Part shown: in pieces, positions 46,390 to 55,999 of the stretch
Layout: the number at the start of each line of letters is the position of its first letter
Position numbering within the stretch: the stretch's first letter is position 1
Assembly: GCF_000149955.1 (NCBI RefSeq)
Contig: NC_030991.1
Location: 227,295-291,294, forward strand
Source of the DNA: Fusarium oxysporum f. sp. lycopersici 4287
Taxonomy: Eukaryota > Ascomycota > Sordariomycetes > Hypocreales > Nectriaceae
Length of the DNA: 64,000 bases
Direction of reading: 5' to 3'
The notes under the pieces: model-generated
What the model was told of the DNA's origin: nothing
Database searches by the model: none
The model's input: the letters and a program-made list of their open reading frames with translations, nothing else
Translations under genes and position numbers: made by a program

Positions 46390-47161
46390 ATGTCTTGCCT
46401 CGATCTCGACCTCATCCCTTCTCTCGTAATCGCTCCTTACTCCTACCTACTGAAAGCATTGTCTCTAGTTGTACACCCTTTAGAATCATCTCACCGGTCC
46501 CTCATCTGTATAGATCTTTTCGTTTCCTCGGTTATGTTTTCGGTTATCTATGTACTCTACAGTACCATTATACTCTAAGTTTGCTTGAATTTGACTTGCA
46601 GTCTCAAAATAAAGCCGTTGCTTTGTGTCTTCTTATCTCCCCCACTCTCCCTTCCTTCTCATTGATTGCACTTTCCTAAAGTCAAACCCAAGCGTTTTTT
46701 TACCATTTCCCCCTCATCGCGCGAACCCCATGCCCTCTATCTATCGTCTCTTTCATTCATATATTCTTCCCACTTGTCTCTTTTTTTTAATTTTATCTCG
46801 CCCTCCGACTCTCTTCGTCTTCCTCCTCCCGATACTCGATATTATCAAACCTGGGGGCGCTCAACAACTACTACGCTAAACGCCCACTGTAACCGCTTAC
46901 CCAATACCATCACAGCGGGCGCAGGCATCCGCTATTCAGCCGGTGGCTGAAGTGCCAGGTCAGACCAGACTTGGCCAGTCTTATCGAATCCTCACGAAAT
47001 TCGTCACCCGCAACTGGGCCTGGAGGGCTCAATCGCTTTAACGTCGCTACGTCTCGACCAGGTTTGGTCTACCATTCATCGTACATATCCACACTCACAG
47101 CACCAACACCAGCAGCACCCAGCTACGCTGCGTACCCCTCCGGTACGCGCCAAACTTCATC
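46390..47161 (+). promoter_or_regulatory. pyrimidine-rich upstream region of the Reg1-like gene
   Basis: Strongly C/T-rich on the plus strand, with many CTCTCC, TTCTTC and TCTTT runs, as often seen in promoters and 5' leaders of fungal housekeeping-type genes. It contains several ATGs before 47162 that could act as upstream ORFs. No specific binding site is claimed. Confidence 0.4.
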
Positions 47162-48965
47162 ATGGTTGCCGTTCTTCTATCAGATGACAACGGTTATTTT
47201 GCCGCGTCCGGCCTGCGACGCTCACTTTCTTATTCCAACTTTATCTCTTCGATTTCGCCATATTCCACCACTTCTCACCTGAGCGAGCATTACAAGCCTG
47301 CTTCTAAGACTTCCGCCGAATCCAACTTATCATCTGCTCCCTCGTCTCCCCGTACCGTCCACGCCGACTCGGCCGACCTTTCTTATGCATCTACTCCTGC
47401 CACCAACCCCTCTATTGTCTCTGGCTACGATGGCACCATTGGTCTTATTGAATCACCTACAGATCACTTCATATTTCCATCCTTTGCGCAAGAGAGGCTC
47501 TACGCTTACCCAGAGATCCGTCCTGATATCCACTACGATGATAACCCAGAGCCATCCCCCAGTCCCCGAACAGGTGACTCTTATACCGTCTCTCCTGCAG
47601 AACACGAGGCCTCTGAAGAGGCTTGTGATGATACATCAATATCCGAAACACCAGAGCACGAAAAATCCGAACATGCAGAGGATGACACTGCAGTCTCAAG
47701 TAGGCCGTCGCGCCAAGTCGATTATCTGTCCAATGAATGGAGAGAGGAGGATATCTGGTCCTCATGGCGATACGTTGTAACATGGAGGAAAGAGTTTCCA
47801 AACAGCGCTCGATTGGAAAATGCTTCTTGGAGGGCATGGATGAAGACCAAGAACAATCTCAAGACCATCTCGCCTGAGTCGCTTAATTGGTTTGCCTCCC
47901 TGTAGTGCTCCCTTAAGCTCTATTGAAATACTTACATCTACAAGGCTCAAGGATTGTGATGTCACCTGGCTCTATGGCCCTCTGCAGTCGGGACCAAAGA
48001 ACCTCCACCCTACCCACATAGAGTCCTCGAGTGTGTCGCTGTCAAAGGCCGACTCACTAATCAACCTCAACAAGAAGCCCATTCTGAAGAAGAGAAGCAT
48101 GTATGAAGTTATGCTTCAGCGCTCGCTATCCACGGCCTCATTATTGGAGCAAGCCACCGCAGCTGTGAAGGCCCAGAAGACCCGAGGAATCCCCCAGCTC
48201 CACCTCGGTCGTTCGTCAACAGACTACTTCGCCTGCCCATTTGCATCATATCGATTGGGTGGAGAAAAGAGTAGCGTCGCTCCCTCGGTAACATCATCTA
48301 GAATCATTTCCTCCAGTTTTGAGCAAAAGCATGTTCATTTCAATGAGCAAGTTGAGCAGTGCATAGCTGTTGAAGCTAAGTATGATAAAGATATGGTCGA
48401 TGACCACTACGGTTTTGATAGTGACTTGGATGACGGGGTTATGATAAAGCGAGTCAAAACCAAGAGGAGGCCAATATCCCGACACAAGACTTTGAAGTCA
48501 AAGCCAGCAGCTGAAGGAAAAACAATTGCGATGCTGCCTTCCACTACCCTCAAATACCGCGAAAACACTCCTGAGCCGCGACAAACTGCCATGAAGCACT
48601 CTCGAAGCCCGCTCAAGTCCCCTTACTATTCAAAAGAGACCCTGCGATCTGCCAAGAAGTCAGACAGGTCCTTTTCCGGGGAGGAAGATAATGATGGCAG
48701 CCTCGACAATGCGTTGTTGAGCCCCCGTTCAGGGCGGGCGTCAACCCCCAATGCGAATACCAATGGCGATCTGAGCAGGTCTATTCCACAGGGCAGCCTT
48801 TGTAAGGAGCCTCCGGGTATGCGACGCACCCCGTCTGGTATCTTTACGCCTTATCTGGAAAGTGAAATACAATCCGGGGATTGCGTATTTGGCCGCGTTA
48901 TTGACACGGCCAACACTGCTCGCGATATCGCCCATGTTATCTGGAACGTTGGCTGGAAGAAGTAA
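47162..48965 (+). CDS. Reg1/Hex2-like PP1 regulatory subunit, copy 1
   Basis: Exons 47162-47889 and 47945-48965, a 55-base intron (GTTTGC...CAAG) splitting a Trp codon (SLNW-LKDCD); 582 residues. The N-terminus is Ser/Pro/Glu-rich. Residues ~186-245 form the conserved fungal block found in Reg1 and AreA-type proteins (DUF1752/PF08550): EWREEDIWSSWRYV, EFPNSARLENASWRAW, NNLKTISPESLNW. It continues as DVTWLYGPLQ. A PP1-docking motif HVHF sits at 372-375 in KHVHFNEQVEQCIAVE, the counterpart of the yeast Reg1 motif. The C-terminus has GMRRTPSGIFTPY and TARDIAHVIWNVGW. Family knowledge: Reg1 directs Glc7/PP1 to the Snf1 pathway in glucose repression. The frame is intact, and a second copy lies at 56-57.5 kb on the other strand. 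Confidence 0.83.
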
Positions 48966-49397
48966 TAATTGTACAGGCGTTCAACTTGCATTTAGCGGCG
49001 CAGTTGGCATTTGAACAAGCTCCCAAGCTTGTGACTCATATATTGTGTGCTGAAACGACGCCATCACAATATCAACAGAAGAGAATCTATATATATGAAT
49101 TTCCGAGAGTAGTTGACATTGACCTGTCATACTACCGCAACCGTCATAACCCAAGGGATAGCACGGGCCGTCGTCACAACGTCATGCTGGAAAGTGGCAC
49201 CCGATTCGCGTTTCTATCTTTCATACATGGGCACAAAAGCGTGAGACATCGGAAGGGCCCGTTCTTTAGTGTGTTTGGCCGGTTTTTTATCTTCTATGCT
49301 TCATACGGGTGTCTGAACACGCAGGTTGAGGGCAAAATCGGTAGTTTAAATCTTCTTGTAATGATAGACTAATTGTTGATTATTTTGGACGGTAAGG
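48966..49397. other. intergenic, Reg1-like 3' flank
   Basis: The plus frame 48986-49372 has no recognised domain. The end is the breakpoint into a Fot fragment. Confidence 0.4.
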
Positions 49398-49979
49398 AAG
49401 TGACTGGCTTTATGATGAGCGTGATATCAAGCGGTATAGTGGTTACCAGCTTGGAGAGGCGTGGACGGCCAAAATCAGTTCAGCCTGGAAACCGGGAACG
49501 GGTTGCAGCGATTCAAGAGATCAATGCAGAAGGTCAGGCAATCGATCCCTTCATCGTGGTTGCAGGCCAATATCCCCTTGCCAATTGGTACCGAGAAAGC
49601 AACCTCCCGGCCACTTGGGCTATTGCTACGAACCAAAATGGCTGGACAGATAATGAGACAGGTCTTGAGTGGCTAAAGCACTTTAATCGATGTACAACTA
49701 ACCGATCAACTGGTCCCTATCGTCTTCTAATCCTTGATGGTCACGAAAGCGACCATTCGGCCGACTTCCAGATATACTGTGAGGAGAACAATATCATTAC
49801 GCTCTGTATGCCACCTCATTTGTCCCACCTGCTTCAGCCCCTTGATGTCGGGTGCTTTGGGCCGCTGAAAAAGGCTTATGGTCGAGAAATAGAGCATCTG
49901 ATCAGAAGGTCTATAACCCATGTTTCTAAGACTGAGTTCTTCCCGGCCTTTTATGCCGCTTTTCAAGCGGCTATGACTG
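49398..49979 (+). mobile_element. Fot1-like transposase internal fragment (copy G)
   Basis: Open fragment from TGFMMSVISSGIVVTS through SVQPGN, LLILDGHESDHSADF and LLQPLDVGCFGPLKKAYG to FYAAFQAAMT, inside the longer frame 49373-50011. It keeps the second and third catalytic Asp but lacks the first, the DNA-binding domain, the C-terminus and both terminal repeats. It starts at the same codon position as the truncation in copy B. Confidence 0.87.
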
Positions 49980-50583
49980 TCAGGCTTTCTAACCATGCGC
50001 GTATGGTTTAGTTAAACCATATATTACTCATATATTGCCCATATACCTATACCATACAGTCTTAGGCGTATGACCATATATGATCATACGCGGGATAAAG
50101 TTGCTTTGAGTTAAAAATAGTCAGATAAGGAAATCGGCGGCACTAGAACACCTTGACCATCCTCCTGGTCCTTAATGGCCTCCCTTTCCAATAGATCCAT
50201 AAGGTATAAAGGATAATTGAATGGCAAATCGGTTGCTTAAGCAATACATGTGGAACTTGGACTGCCGTGCAACGTCTTTGTAGCTCCAATCCTAAGGCAA
50301 CTATCAAGATCGCTTCAAGTCACATTGTCAGGCTTCATGTCAAGATCAAGTCGCTCACTTATAGCAAACAGTTAGTACGATCCTGCCTGCTAGGCAACAG
50401 TATTCCAGATCATATAGTCTCATACGATTCCACTCCTTGAGATAGAAATCAAGTCTCATTCGTTAACCTTACCCGATTCACTGAGCGACCTTCTGACTGC
50501 CGTGACCGACCATCAATTAGCTACGCCTCCGCGTCGCGCAACACTTCATGACGAAGCTAGTAGAAAGCCATGATTCCCGTTGA
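49980..50583. other. intergenic with two strong palindromes
   Basis: ATGGTTTAGTTAAACCAT at 50003-50020 and a GCGTATGA...TCATACGC pair at 50066-50091 form hairpin-capable repeats and share GCGTATG/CATACGC sequence. Possibly a ~95-base hairpin element or a transposon end. No coding feature. Confidence 0.4.
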
Positions 50584-51327
50584 TTGCTTGCGGTGGACTC
50601 CTTCCTCAGCCACACACCTAGTGACCGCGAGTCCTCCATCGCTGCAACAATCGAGACGGCTTCTGAGATACCTGATAGGCAGAGCTTAACTTCCGTTGAA
50701 CCTTCCACTTCAACAACTCCAAAGCGCAAACGCATCACTACGGCCGATGCGACGTGGCAACACACTCGAAAACCTCAAGGATCCGAGTCTGAGCGCGCTG
50801 GGCCAAAGCAAGACTTAGTGTTCTACTGCAAATACTGCAAGTTCTTCAGCCCATTCGAGGCCAACAGTCGTCATATGCCGGCAAGATACGACTCTTCAGA
50901 CGATGAAGCAGTCAAAGGTGATGAATACGAGACATGGCAAGGTAGCCGCGAAGCGAGTGATAGGAGAGTTCGCGATCCTATTACGTACTGGCATGAAAGG
51001 AGGTTGAAATACCCTCGACTTTCGCGGATGGCGTTGGACTTTTTGACCATTCAGCCAATGTCTGCAGAGTGCGAGAGGCTCTTTTCAGCTGCCGGAAGAA
51101 TGGCGGTGCCGTCGCGAAGCCTTCTGGATGCCCAAATTATCTCCATCTGTCAGGTATCGCGGTCATGGTATAGGGCTGGGATCGTCAAGGAACTGGATCC
51201 GATGTTGATCTCGTGGCGCGAGGAAGAGCAGATTTATGAGGGTCTTGGGATGAGTGATGGCGAGTTAGCAGAACAAGCAACGGCATGGCTGAGGGCTCAG
51301 GGCGATGAGGGAGAGAGTGAGGGGTAG
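50584..51327 (+). CDS. hAT deletion derivative: zinc-finger N-terminus joined to dimerisation domain
   Basis: Open frame of 247 codons. Residues ~50-90 look like a BED-type zinc finger (TWQHTRKP, VFYCKYCKFF, then a His). Residues ~140-200 are the hAT C-terminal dimerisation region (YWHERRLKYPRLSRMALDF, IQPMSAECERLFSAAGRM), closely matching the hAT-1 element at 23009. The catalytic middle (hundreds of residues) is absent, yet the two parts are in frame with no stop. Such a protein could bind transposon ends or dimerise with a transposase without cutting; that is inference. The first Met is likely near the start, since the derivative's N-terminus resembles no other frame here. It may equally be a dead fossil that happens to stay open. 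Confidence 0.7.
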   Translation: MLAVDSFLSHTPSDRESSIAATIETASEIPDRQSLTSVEPSTSTTPKRKRITTADATWQHTRKPQGSESERAGPKQDLVFYCKYCKFFSPFEANSRHMPARYDSSDDEAVKGDEYETWQGSREASDRRVRDPITYWHERRLKYPRLSRMALDFLTIQPMSAECERLFSAAGRMAVPSRSLLDAQIISICQVSRSWYRAGIVKELDPMLISWREEEQIYEGLGMSDGELAEQATAWLRAQGDEGESEG

Positions 51328-51398
51328 TAGGCTGGGCAAGGACCATCCATGATCAAGAGCGCAAGTCACGTGAGCGAAGTGTACGACAAACCAACCGT

Positions 51399-51513
51399 CA
51401 ACTACATCCACCAAAGGCGCTGGTGTAGCACACTACACCCACTACACCGGACAGTCGCTTACATAATTTACACTTACACTACTCTGGGTCGAAAAGTGTA
51501 GTTGGTGTAGTTG
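51399..51513. repeat. hAT subterminal CTACAC/GTGTAG array
   Basis: Repeated CTACAC and GTGTAG hexamers in both orientations downstream of the hAT-type ORF (ACTACACCCACTACACC, AGTGTAGTTGGTGTAGTTG). By analogy with the GTGGAT array in the 23009 element it is likely the subterminal region of this element's 3' end. Confidence 0.55.
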
Positions 51514-52027
51514 ATCGGAACCTTGGGTATGCTAGCGTCGGCTGAGCACCTTCCGGTTCTGGCAGCGAGAATTGGATTTGCAGTTCGCGGTCTCAGGAGG
51601 TTCAGGGTAGGAAGCTACGCTGGACGCCGAAATGGGAGTCTGAGTGGGAGACAGCTTGCGCTACAGAGCTCAGGGCGTACCAAGAAGCCAACGGGCTTAA
51701 TTGAGATACTTTAGGAGGCCGCGGGTTCAAGATGACATGCTGTGATACTTCGAGCTTGTTCAGAGTCAACACCATGAATAACACTTCAATGTGAAGACAT
51801 TCCTGAAATCTAGAAACATTTATATCACAACTCGCAGACGTGCTGAGTCTTCACCTTGTGTTGCCATTGGGAGCTGATGCACTGATTATTGCACCAGATG
51901 TCGTAGAGGTAAAGGTAGCTAAGTACTGATATATCCATAAGAGTATAGTGTCCTGATTGTCTTGGCTCACTTTATTATCCATGGCGGTTGGTTGCAGACT
52001 CACTCCAGCTCATGTCGTGATCCTGAG
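51514..52027. other. intergenic, no gene seen
   Basis: Spacer between the hAT derivative and the palindromic MITE. A GCGGGTTCAAGATGACATGC stretch near 51.72 kb was checked for a tRNA and rejected. Confidence 0.45.
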
Positions 52028-52121
52028 CATACTTGGGCATTGTAGAGGGAGCTCTAATTACTCTACCGGGTAGAGTAGAGAAGTGGGTAGAGCTCACCCT
52101 ACTCTACAATGCCCAAGTATG
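52028..52121. repeat. 94-base palindromic MITE with Restless-like termini
   Basis: Perfect 20-base inverted repeats, CATACTTGGGCATTGTAGAG at 52028-52047 and its complement at 52102-52121, separated by 54 bases rich in GTAGAG motifs. The same 20-mer is the right end of the Restless-like element at 3128-3147. The 8-base flanks do not match. Confidence 0.85.
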
Positions 52122-52734
52122 ATACGGTGTCCCTTTGCTGGTACAATCGTATGCCTGGAGTCCTGCGGCTTGGCCGTAATTTCACTCGAGCAGTGCTGTT
52201 CGCCTAGTAAGAAAAGGTATCTCACCAAGACGGCTTCAGCTATTAATCATTACTATAGCATATACTACCACTTTACCCTCTTACTGCTCTTCCGGCCATT
52301 TGCCGAATTGTGTATTATCAGGTCTGAGGTATCACCGCGAGACGCTGTTTACAGGCTGCAAATGACATGCGTGTCGCTCGAGTTTCGTCTAAAAATACTG
52401 GGGGAAAAAGCCTATTCCATGAAGTGATAAAAGAATCCGAACGTCTATATCACTTCCAGATGAGTATTTCAGTCTCGACTTTTAATCTTATTTAGTATAA
52501 GGTTTACTATTCACACTTGCTTTTCCTTCCATTGTGAGCAGCCATCTAAACCATCTTAGGAGACCACATGATCATATACCCTTGGTGGAGTTTGACTTCT
52601 GATGCCTTGGTAGGCCGCGTTTCTCTATCAGCGATTGCATGAAATCCTGACGGGATAGACCTTCCCGAACTTAATACATACGAGAACACTGCCATACTGC
52701 AGCCATCCATGCCTAAGCTATTTCAAAACTGCTG
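52122..52734. other. intergenic, Ccc1-like 3' flank
   Basis: The plus frame 52083-52427 starts inside the MITE and has no domain. No gene supported. Confidence 0.4.
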
Positions 52735-53618
52735 TCATACACTCCCATTCATTTTGAATTGGCGGTCTAGTCCTCTCACGATACCATAGCTCGTAGCCGC
52801 AGCAAAAGCACCTACAACCAATGTCTGCACTGCACTAAAGGCTGACTCCTTTGTATCGAGCCCCGTGATATGTGCTTTGACGTAGCCAAAAGTCAGCAGG
52901 ATGACCACGCTGATGCCGATGCTGGCGAAGAGGGCGTGGTAAACATTCTTGAAGCAGAAATAGGGAACCATGGGGATAAGACCCCCGATGAAATACGATA
53001 AGCCCATGAACAGTGCGCTCAGCCAGGACTTAAAGCTGCCAGGTTTCTCAAGTCGGAGTTTGAAGTGCATCATGAACTAAGTGGGCAGAATCAATCAGTC
53101 CTTGATGTCCGCTCCTAGTACTATAGGAAACGACTCACCTTTATATACATGTCGGGGTTGGCTCGCAGGCTTTGGACAACAGCAGTCGAGGCCTCATGGG
53201 AGATGCTGTACTCTGCGAAGATGTCGTGGATTTACTGCTCCTCGGCATTGGGCATTTGATGGACCTCTTGCTCCTTCCGCGTAAGCTCTTTCTCATAGTG
53301 TTGGCGATCAGTCTCTGCTGCGAGCCAGGCGCCAAGGCCCATCGAGATGGCGCCCGCGAACAGTTCTGCCAGACCACCCATGATGACAAGTTTAATCGAG
53401 CCAGTTGCGGACAAACCAGCTGTCAATGCGAATGGAACTGTAAGACCATCCGAAAAGCCGATGGTGATGTTGCTCAAGTGGTCCTTGTACTTAGCATGTT
53501 GCTCTGGCGTGGATACCGTAGGCTTGTTACAGGCGGCTTGCATATTATGGAGGTCACTACGAGCCTGACCAAGTTCTTGCGCATCCATTGAGTGCTTCAT
53601 ACTAGCAAGGGCCGACAA
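52735..53618 (-). pseudogene. Ccc1/VIT1-type vacuolar iron transporter with one internal stop
   Basis: Exons 53618-53139 and 53076-52735 with a 62-base intron (GTGAGT...CTTAG), 274 codons. The VIT1 family pattern is clear: NITIGFSDGLTVPFALTAGL, MGGLAELFAGAISMGLG, a cytosolic helix with EKELTRKEQEVHQMPNAEEQ, then the MYIK-FMMHF junction and three C-terminal membrane segments (SALFMGLSYFIGGLIPM, VVILLTFGYVKA, AVQTLVVGAFAAATSYG). Family knowledge: exports Fe2+ (and Mn2+) from cytosol to vacuole. Codon 129 is TAA (53234-53232), directly after AEEQ and before IHDIFAEY; nothing else is broken. A product stopping there would lack more than half the channel. One base from function, so a recent lesion or a sequence error. 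Confidence 0.85.
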
Positions 53619-54272
53619 TTATCTGCAAAAGAACGCAAGGTAGAGATACTGAGGATCTTTGTGTTTGCTGAGTGAAGAGTAACTTCAACAGGGGAGAGTC
53701 AGATCACGAAGTGAATGCCGATAGGAAGTGATAGATCTGAATTCAAAGCAGAGGATTTATTATATGTATCCAGCCATTTTATGAATGCTTCTTGGAAAAC
53801 GAAACAAGTGCGCAGTCAAGGGTCATGTAAATCGTTTATAGCGTACAATGCCAGTACAGTGTTAGTATAATATATGAAGAAGTATACATATGAACCAATA
53901 AGAAATGAGCAATTTGTCAGCTGCTGACAGCGTTACGTGCCACACATCACTTCGGATGTGACCAGAGCCTGGGGAGGCTAATCCAAGCCACGCGAGTCCA
54001 GCGCACGTAACCATGATGAAAAAAAAAAAACAAGATTGGTTGTAGAAGGGGAGTCGGCAGGGTCGCGGCTCTGTCTCAAGGCGTCCTTCATCCAATAGCA
54101 GGTCCTGCAATTCAGATGACAAAGTTCCAGGAACGGCGAGCGGCTGAACAATGTCCTGATGAAACACGTAAGCTGCTACTCCGCCGTGAGTTTGCCCGGG
54201 TTCCTAACCAGCTAGCAAAAGGTTTAAGGACTAGATCGCGCTCTAACCCTCCTTGTGCGCTAACTAAAATTA
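53619..54272. other. intergenic, Ccc1-like upstream
   Basis: Presumed promoter of the Ccc1-like gene. The frame 54116-54349 overlaps the Tc1 left end and is not a gene. Confidence 0.4.
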
Positions 54273-55655
54273 GTGTCCAAAAGTCTCTGGACGCTGCCCC
54301 GCCAACATGTAATCCACCACAAAAAATCAGACTGACCCAAGATTGTTAATCTGTCCAAAACATCGACAAAGCATGTCACAAAAGAATGGAATTTTTTTTA
54401 TCTTATGCGCAAAGCGCCAAAGAAACCATGAATTCAGCGAGACGGTCAAAGCTCTTATTGTGCAGGCAGTAGAAAGCGGGAGGTCATACCGAGATGTCGC
54501 TAAGGAGGCAAGATGTTTACCACAATCAATTGCAAATGTTATTTAATGCTGGAAAACTCTATAAACACTAGATAAAAACCAAGATCTAGATGTCCTAGAA
54601 AACTCACAGTTTAGCAGATTCTGTACGTATTAATTTCACTCAAACGCGACCGTTACATTTCATATGAAAAGCTTGTCAACTATTTAGGTTACGAACAACG
54701 ATACGCCGAGTTATACGACTCTATTACGGTCGCAAATGGAGGGCTATGCAGAGGATAACGCTATCTAGAGAAACCGCTCGTCAGCACCTTTTATGGTGTC
54801 AAGCTTGGAAGGAAGATTTAGACGAATTGTTAGAGGTTTGTCTCTTTAAAGTTCGCAGATAGACGGCGCTCGGGAATCTTCCGCTTAACTGACAACACCT
54901 TCAGACCATTTTCTCTGACGAATCGTCAGTTCAATCGCAACCCAATTATAAACGAGGCTGGGTCTTCCGCAAGCCTCATGAGAAGTTTATAAAGGAATTA
55001 ATAAACGTAACAGTTCATGGAAAGTCTAGATTATCGATTATGGTTTGGGGAGCAATCTGGAGAGGTGGAAAATCCGATGTTATCGTTATGATCCGCGGCC
55101 AGACCGCCAGAAGAAGAGGATATACTTCATTGAGTTATCAGGAGGCATTAACAGAAGGTTTACTTCCTATATACTCAGGATTTCGTCAATTTCAACAAGA
55201 TAATGCTCGAATTCACACCTCAGAGTCTACAACAGAATGGTTGCTGGATCACGGTATTCAGTAGATTGACTGGCCGGCACATTCCCCTGACCTCAACCCA
55301 ATTGAGCATATATGAAAGCAATTGAAGCTGAACATTAAGAAGATGTTTCCTGAGTTAGATATCTTGAAAAACGAAGTCGATAAGGCAAAGTTGATTAAAT
55401 GCATCACGTTGGCGTGGGCAGCGACAACACCAGACCAGATTAACAGTCTGATTGACTCTCTTCCCCGCCGACTTGACGCATGCATTAGTGCCAGCGGTTG
55501 GTATACATAATATTAAAGAGAGTAACCAGGGCTTCATTTTGATATACAATACATTGTTATTAACCTTCAATTAATTGATTTCTGTATAAGTAAAATTATT
55601 CCAGTTGAAGGAATTGAGTTGCTGTAGGGTGGGGTGTCCACAGACTTTTAGAGCA
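54273..55655 (+). mobile_element. Tc1/mariner (DD34E-type) transposon, decayed
   Basis: 1383 bases flanked by TA (54271-54272, 55656-55657), with imperfect ~35-base terminal inverted repeats sharing AAAAGTCT-TGGAC. Transposase pieces on the plus strand: helix-turn-helix RNHEFSETVKALIVQAV and YRDVAKEARCLPQSI (54.42-54.54 kb); TIFSDESSVQSQPNYKRGW with the first Asp; MVWGAIWRGG; FRQFQQDNARIHTS with the second Asp; and DWPAHSPDLNPIEHI with the Glu. Stops replace Gln or Trp before DWPAHS and after IEHI, and a frameshifted or spliced stretch lies near 54.55-54.9 kb. The C-terminus ends SGWYT at 55510. Confidence 0.88.
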
Positions 55656-55999
55656 TAATTTTACATCTGCATGCGCGATTTGTCTATGGTTAATCACGTT
55701 CATTCTTTACAAAGCGGTCCTTGTCCTAGTTTTTCAACACTCTTTGAGCCCATGTGTTAACACGCTTCAACCTGTCGGTTCGCTAGGACAGAGCGAGGGT
55801 GACAGGCCGGTAACAGCGCCAAACGGGGACCGCTAGACTCAAGCGGGCAGCTCAGTGCTCCCACAGAGATATACAGTACGATGCCCTGATGGTTTGGAAC
55901 TGACACCGCAGCAGGTACACTCGAAATGGCGAGCTGGACAGGCAAGGGAAGAAAGGCAGTCGTCATTTTAAGTCGTAAAATGCCCATTGTTTCAAAGCT
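55656..55999. other. intergenic, Reg1-like copy 2 3' flank
   Basis: No gene supported. Confidence 0.4.

Noticed and set aside
47385..47780. 131-codon alternative frame in the Reg1-like gene
   Set aside because: Overlaps the exon with conserved WREEDIWSSW in another frame; shadow.
51715..51745. tRNA candidate from GGGTTCAAG
   Set aside because: No acceptor, D or anticodon stem could be built around it.
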